Source: Cantharellus purpuraceus (taxonomy: Eukaryota > Basidiomycota > Agaricomycetes > Cantharellales > Hydnaceae). Taken from it: a DNA stretch of 64,000 bases. Positions 58,900-64,000 of the stretch are shown here, piece after piece. The first letter of the stretch is position 1. Each line of letters starts with the position of its first letter. The DNA lies in NCBI GenBank assembly GCA_025174535.1, contig JALBUN010000001.1, positions 2,046,001 through 2,110,000 of the forward strand, given 5' to 3'. A program made the translations under genes and the position numbers. The notes under the pieces are model-generated. The model searched no databases and had not been told where the DNA came from. It saw only the letters and a list, made by a program, of their open reading frames with translations.

Positions 58900-59917
58900 A
58901 TGGCACTCGTAACGAACCTTTCCCAGCTCAGATCAGAACCAGAGTTCTTGAGAATAACACACTTAGCAACACCTACGTCCGACTCCTCAACGTCCCCCGC
59001 TCTCTCGGCGGTATGGTCGACACTCTCCTTGTTTGGCCAGTCAAGCCATACTCTGGACAATATTGGTTTTTTCCCGCAGTCTTTGTGTTTGGTGCTCTCA
59101 TCGTTGAGGCACCAGCTCACCTCTCTCTCCCCAGAGGAAACGAGGCTTGTTGCAGATCTCACACGGGCGGCACATGCCACAAGTGCGTCGCTTGCCTGTT
59201 CCAGCGTGCTGGCGGGCTTATCCAGCGAGAGTGACGAGTTTGCGGACGTGGGAATCGTGCTCCCCGTCCCTGGGGGCGAGGAGGACAGAGAGATGGAAAT
59301 CGTCAGTCTCCTAGGACTCACGCACTGGCTTGACAGTGGTGGCAAGGTAAGCAAAGACCCCTCCCCCTCTCCCGTAGCCAGCTGTCTTGCTGGGACGAGT
59401 GGGATCGCTCGATGAACATGATGTGTCGCTAATCTGTTCTGTGGCATGAAGATCGTGAAATCGCAAGAGACCCCGAATCAACTGCCCTCTAATTTGGCCC
59501 GAATTCCGCAGAAACGAAGGGCCGCGGCTACACATCAGCTTGACAATCTCACGTCACTTCTGGAGCGATTGCGTGATCCATTTGAATTTCGATTGGAAGC
59601 CGGTCGAGGAAGCGAGGGAACCGTCATTTGGTTCTTCCTTGGCGAAATAACTCTGGCCGGGAGCGAGACAGTGCTGATGGGTCTCCTCAGTGCAGGAATT
59701 TGGGCAGATTTTTGATGACGCATCACCCCGCTATACTGCCTGCGTGCTGTGCTGTCAGACTCTCAGAGATGCGCGCACGGTTGCTATATGCAGATTGCAA
59801 CGTCACCATCTAAATCTGTTACCTCTGGTATTTCTAGATGACGTGTGGATACAACGTGAGGGATATCTGATAGCCGCATGCACGCTGAGGCTGCGTACGA
59901 CATATGGGAAGCTCTAA
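58900..59917 (+). CDS. Unknown helical protein
   Basis: I do not recognise the family. The start at 58900 gives MALVTNLSQLRSEPEFLRIT and a sustained helical, Leu/Ser-rich frame (LSSLRHQLTSLSPEETRLVA, DLTRAAHATSASLACSSVLA). An intron at 59347-59451 is in frame (DSGGK to IVKSQETPNQ). Then come RAAATHQLDNLTSLLERLRD and FEFRLEAGRGSEGT. A second intron of about 70 nt (donor near 59623, acceptor GTGCAG before 59698) joins to EFGQIFDDASPRYTACVLCC and LQRHHLNLLPLVFLDDVWIQ. The end is TTYGKL at 59917. Without the second intron the frame stops at 59715. Confidence 0.55.
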
Positions 59918-60275
59918 TGACATCACCTCACAGGGCACCATGGTTTGTGATTGTATACAGTGAGGATGATTACAGCGAATGCGTATACTCGTACAGGTGG
60001 GTGATAAAGACACTTAGGATAGCTGAGAGGCGGGGGGCGGAGGGGTGAGGCATGTCAATGTCGAGCAAGGATTTGGTAGGTGCAAGAGAGACGTTTGGCC
60101 CAGCCGTGGGGAAAAGGGTAGACGGTGGGTGATATGTTCCAGCGAGGTGAACAGGGCATGACGGTGAGCCTGTAAGGATTGGGTAAGTAGACTGGATGCA
60201 ATGACTGGCTGGCAATAAAAAGCGGCACCGTACAACGGTTATCATGCGCGAAAGAGAAGCAAGCGAGGGGAAGAA
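59918..60275. other. Convergent 3' intergenic region
   Basis: About 360 bases between two convergent 3' ends. No gene or RNA was seen. Confidence 0.4.
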
Positions 60276-60542
60276 TCATATCCCTCCATTCTGCTGGGAG
60301 GATGTTTGCCGGGTGTAGTCAACGACATTGATAACAGCGGCTGTGGCGTCGTCTTTGGAGAGACGGTCGGGAGGGGAAGTGGGTAGGGCATCGACGTTTG
60401 GCTGCGACTTTCCAGGCTGCTTGCCTAGTTCCTTCTCCCTCGCGAGTTGCCTTTCTCTAGCAATATTCCATTGCTGGAGAGTGTATGCAGCGAGCTCGCG
60501 TGCGTAGCGTTGCTTGGCGGCGGCGTCGTCTGTCTGGGCCAT
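60276..60542 (-). CDS. Small unknown protein (88 aa)
   Basis: A single-exon reverse-strand frame gives MAQTDDAAAKQRYARELAAY, then TLQQWNIARERQLAREKELG and a Ser/Pro-rich tail ending TRQTSSQQNGGI. The first 45 residues form one charged amphipathic helix with the core YARELAAYTLQQWNIAR. No domain is recognised. The codon pattern and clean ATG in a compact gene-sized frame favour a real small protein. Confidence 0.5.
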   Translation of the reverse strand: MAQTDDAAAKQRYARELAAYTLQQWNIARERQLAREKELGKQPGKSQPNVDALPTSPPDRLSKDDATAAVINVVDYTRQTSSQQNGGI

Positions 60543-60835
60543 GGTAGGCGGCGATATGGGCAGAGCTAGCGGGCGGGAAATGGGCACTGAAGGCCGTGGT
60601 CCAACGGTATGGATATGGTAGAAATAAAATAGGGTGTTGCCGGTCATATCACTGGATTTATGCTCCATCTTCGGACTCCACAATGACGCATTACCATCCG
60701 ACTCTCTGGCCATTCCCGCCACAATCACCTCATCAACGGTTTACAGCGCAGTGCCGTAGACCACTGTCTTTCAATGTAGGCAAGAACGAACGCACATTTA
60801 ATAACAGGTCCTAGCCCGCTGGACGTACGACCAGC

Positions 60836-62060
60836 AGCTGTAGACCGGTATATTTAAGCTTTACCACTGGGACCAGATGCCAAGCGTACGGAATCGTTGG
60901 AGTACTTGTCTGTCGGTGCCAAGTCCCGAGTCTTACCATGAAGCCTTCATGTTGATGGCACTATCGCTTGTGTCAGTCATCAGTAGAGACCATTCCATGA
61001 ACGCAGAAAATGAGGACCCCATCATTTTTATACGCAAATGTCCATGTACTCCCAAATTGCCCAAATTGGCCTATCGTTACTCCATGTAGACTGGCGGGCC
61101 TTGTGTTCTTAATTGTGCAATATGTCCCAGGAGCTTTATCACTGGCATCATATGCCACAAATTAGCTGTGGAATCGTTGGGGTGCCTGTGTCGGTTCGTC
61201 CATCCATTAATTCTTCAAGACCATGGCCCCATCGCCTCCCGTTTTCTGCGTCGTGAGTCAGTAACTCTAATGCGAACCTGGCAAATGAAGATCCCAACAA
61301 CAATTCAAGAAAAGAGCGGGACCTTCCACCAGGAGGTTATACATATCGGCCTAATTTCACCAGTCGCCGTATGCCGGTTTGTGCCTTGGTGTTTTTTCCA
61401 TTGCAGCCTCATCTAGAGAGTCGCTTTTTCATGGTCACCCATACAACGTGCTCGACCATTGGTATTCTTAGTCGCAAGGCCAGGATGCTGTGTGTGCCTC
61501 CAATTGCCAGGCCGCAGTATACCGGCATATTTAAAATTTTACTAGATGTTTCTGGCTTTATCGACCTTATGATAGATGTTGGCCACGGCATCCTCTCGGT
61601 GGGCCAGTTCTGCTCATCGTTTGGGTACTTATCTGTTGGGTTTCTCTATCTAGAGTTCTCCAAGTCCACCCACTCCAACGTTTCCCGTTTCTATGAGTCA
61701 GGTATGAGTCAGTGACTCTAATTCAAAGCCAGAAAAACGAAGACTCCAATGAATTTATGAGAGAAAGGAACCCGGGAGCGTCCTCTGTTCCCTGTTGGAT
61801 ACGTGCATCAAAGGCCTAGTCGTAACCGGTTAACTCATGGAGCACCCTCAATACTTTATAACCGGGTATTCTAGCCACCGGAAGGTTGATGGAATCAGAT
61901 TCATCGTTTAGGTAGTCAGGTATGTGCCCGTGCTTTCTCTCATCTATAACACTCCCGCGTCGCTTCATGTCCACCTCCTGCTTTCTGTGAGTCAGTTCTG
62001 AGTCAGTAACTCTGCCACAAACCCAGCATTAGTGTCATATCAGCGTCTTGTGCGTGCCCT
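60836..62060 (+). repeat. Degenerate tandem repeat, about four units, with paired TGAGTCA sites
   Basis: Four diverged units begin near 60836, 61084, 61505 and 61845. Each holds, in the same order, a CCGG(T/C)ATATTTAA-like or related element, an ATCGTTGGGGT(A/G)C-like element and a GAGTCAGTRACTC-like element followed by an A-rich piece. Perfect TGAGTCA copies lie at 61254, 61694, 61705, 61988 and 61999. The last four form two pairs, each 11 bp apart. The remainder of 60543-62426 shows no gene; it includes the RPD3 upstream region. Confidence 0.5.
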
Positions 62061-62426
62061 GTTCGCCTTTTGCGAGTCGTAATAAGCTGAGCCACACCGC
62101 CTGACATGGCTCTATTGGAGGTGCTATCTATGATATTAAACCTGCGAGGGAGCCTTGAAAAGCTGGTGATAAATGCTCATGATTCAACTTTCTATGGTGA
62201 TTGTGCGTCGGGCTAAAACTTTGGCGTGACTGGATGTACAAGGATGTGCGAAACATGCATCAATCCTGGGGATGGTTGGATATCCGGCCGCCAGTTTCGT
62301 GACCTGGTCTCCCTGTATATCCACCAACAAGCATTTGTCTCCAGACAGTCGTGTGCAGGAATAATAATGCAAAGCTGAGCGGAACCAACTCCGAACCGTG
62401 GGGAAACTCCGCCACGCATACATACC

Positions 62427-64000
62427 ATGTCGAGCATCATGACCCCCCTCGCTGGGCAATCCAGAAAGCGCGTAGTATGTGCTCCATTTCTATGCAACAT
62501 ACACAATGGTTGAGGGGAACTCTGTTAGTGCTACTTCTTTGACTCAGACATTGGTGGCTTCCACTATGGTCCTGGACATCCGTAAGGCACTTTCTTGCCA
62601 CAGCGAAAAGGCGCCCTCATCACCCTCGTCTCTTCAGAATGAAGCCCACGAGAATACGGATGTGTCACTCGTTAGTGATGAACTATGGCTTGTACAAAAA
62701 GATGGAGATATTCGTATGCACGTTCACGTCATGCTAAGCGAACCTCTGCATATCACCTTTTGGCCATTAACAGCGCGCGAAACCCGCCACCAAGCGTGAA
62801 ATGACACAGTTCCACTCAGACGAATACGTCGATTTCCTCAACAAGATCACACCGAACAATATGAATCAATTTGTTAAGGAACAGCATAAATGTAACGACA
62901 GCGTCCAGCAAGAGCGTGCGCAGATCAGACGTATTGACATACTCTCTTGTGCAGACAATGTGGGTGATGATTGTCCCGTCTTTGACGGTCTCTTCGAGTA
63001 CTGTTCAATATCGGCGGGGGGCTCAATGGGTTGGTCACGCATACAACACACGCTTCACTATCTATATGCTGATTTGTTCCCCTCTAAGAGGGTGCCGCAC
63101 GACTGAGCAGGGACAAGTGCGACATTGCGGTCAATTGGGCTGGTGGTCTCCATCATGCCAAAAAAGGGGAAGCTAGCGGTTTCTGCTATGTCAATGGTAT
63201 CTATTCTCCGTCAGTCAAAACCGTATTCCTTCCTGAGCATTCTCCCCAGACATTGTACTAGGGATATTAGAGCTTCTCCGGTAGGATTTGTTTTGGCGAC
63301 TTTTCTTCTGCTACTGATTATTCCTAGATATCACAATCGCGTATTATACATTGACATCGACTGTCATCACGGTGATGGTGTTGAGGAAGCCTTCTACACC
63401 ACTGACCGCGTAATGACAGTCAGTTTCCATAAATATGGGGAGTACTTCCCCGGTACTGGCGACTTGCGGGTCAGTCGCATCGTGTATCCCCATGCTATGA
63501 ATTTGACGTCCCTCCTAGGATACTGGAATTGGAAAAGGAAAGGCATATTCATGTAACATTCCTCTCCGGGATGGCATCACAGATGACAATTATCGTCAGA
63601 TTTTCCAGCCTGTAAGGGTCTGTAACGACTTCCATACCGATTGCTGACATCCACCCTGCAGATAATAACCCAGGTCATGCAGTCATATAATCCATCAGCT
63701 GTTGTCTTGCAATGCGGGACTGATTCTCTATCTGGAGACAAGTTAGGTTGTCTCAATCTCTCCATGCGTGGTAAGCAGCCAATCGAGCATCCCCTAACTC
63801 GGGGGGCTAAACGCTATCCAGGGCACGCAGACTGCGTCAAGTTTGTACAGTCATTCAACTTGCCATTACTTCTCTTGGGCGGTGGTGGCTACACTATGCG
63901 GAACGTGAGCCGCGCATGGGCTTTCGAAACCGGCCTTGCGGTTGGTGTCGAGCTCGGGAGTGGTATGGTTATTTATGGCTGTGACTCTCGTCTTTTTGAC
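62427..64000 (+). CDS. RPD3: Class I histone deacetylase RPD3 (3' end outside window)
   Basis: Rpd3 removes acetyl groups from histone tails as the catalytic subunit of repressive complexes. The start at 62427 gives [16 protein letters not shown] and, after an intron, [18 protein letters not shown]. Next come [20 protein letters not shown] and [20 protein letters not shown], then [20 protein letters not shown]. The catalytic part follows: [20 protein letters not shown] with the charge-relay His pair, and [20 protein letters not shown] with zinc ligands Asp and His. Then [33 protein letters not shown] with the third zinc ligand, and [18 protein letters not shown] with catalytic Tyr. At least eight short introns are in frame. 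RAKPATK and the overall match favour Rpd3 over Hos2. The last 60 to 150 residues are cut off by the window edge. Confidence 0.92.

Noticed and set aside
1..64000. Transposons, CRISPR arrays, phage or bacterial operon structures
   Set aside because: No transposase or reverse-transcriptase motifs, terminal repeats or CRISPR-like arrays were seen. Introns and gene content are fungal throughout.

Overview
The window is a piece of a fungal nuclear genome, almost certainly a basidiomycete (mushroom-type Agaricomycete). Genes are closely packed on both strands and cut by many short GT-AG introns of about 50-65 nt. The recognisable proteins are eukaryotic housekeeping proteins: Mediator, Rpd3 deacetylase, CK2, Mad2, a Nup155/170 nucleoporin, Mdj1 and proteasome factors. 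No operons, CRISPR arrays, phage genes or intact transposons were seen. Gene models were made by reading reverse and forward translations and placing introns by eye, so outer limits are firmer than individual splice sites.

Layout. 1-6.2 kb: 3' end of an ecdysoneless/SGT1-type gene (+), MED6 (-), an Nramp metal transporter (+) and an AIM18-like chalcone-isomerase-fold protein (-). 6.4-13.8 kb: a complete Blm10/PA200 proteasome activator (copy A, +). 14.2-19.0 kb: a strikingly GC-rich block with a tandem CCCH zinc-finger protein (-) and a choline/ethanolamine kinase (-). 19.9-24.6 kb: an MFS transporter (-) and mitochondrial DnaJ MDJ1 (-). 25.7-33.1 kb: a SET-domain protein (-), CK2 alpha (+), a WRN-type 3'-5' exonuclease (-), a Pro/Ser-rich unknown (+) and a RING-type protein (+). 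34.4-37.5 kb: biotin synthase (+) and an RXT2-like Rpd3L subunit (+). 37.6-45.4 kb: a second complete Blm10/PA200 (copy B, +). 45.7-49.9 kb: a HIT protein (-), a CZIB/DUF866 zinc protein (-), an intron-containing tRNA-Thr (+) and a RING-CH membrane E3 (+). 50.0-58.1 kb: Nup155/170 (-), MAD2 (+) and the STS1/Cut8 proteasome tether (-). 58.1-64 kb: a probable spliced non-coding leader, two unknown proteins, a degenerate tandem repeat with paired TGAGTCA sites, and the 5' part of the RPD3 deacetylase (+, running off the window).

The most notable point is that two apparently intact, strongly diverged Blm10/PA200 genes lie about 24 kb apart in the same orientation, both ending in the proteasome-docking YYA tail. 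The STS1/Cut8 proteasome tether is also in the window. Other points worth checking are two 21-nt microexons, each inside a metal-binding motif (CCCH finger 2; the radical-SAM motif of biotin synthase), a 6-nt first coding exon in CZIB, a RING finger with an uncertain second zinc ligand, and the repeat array upstream of RPD3.
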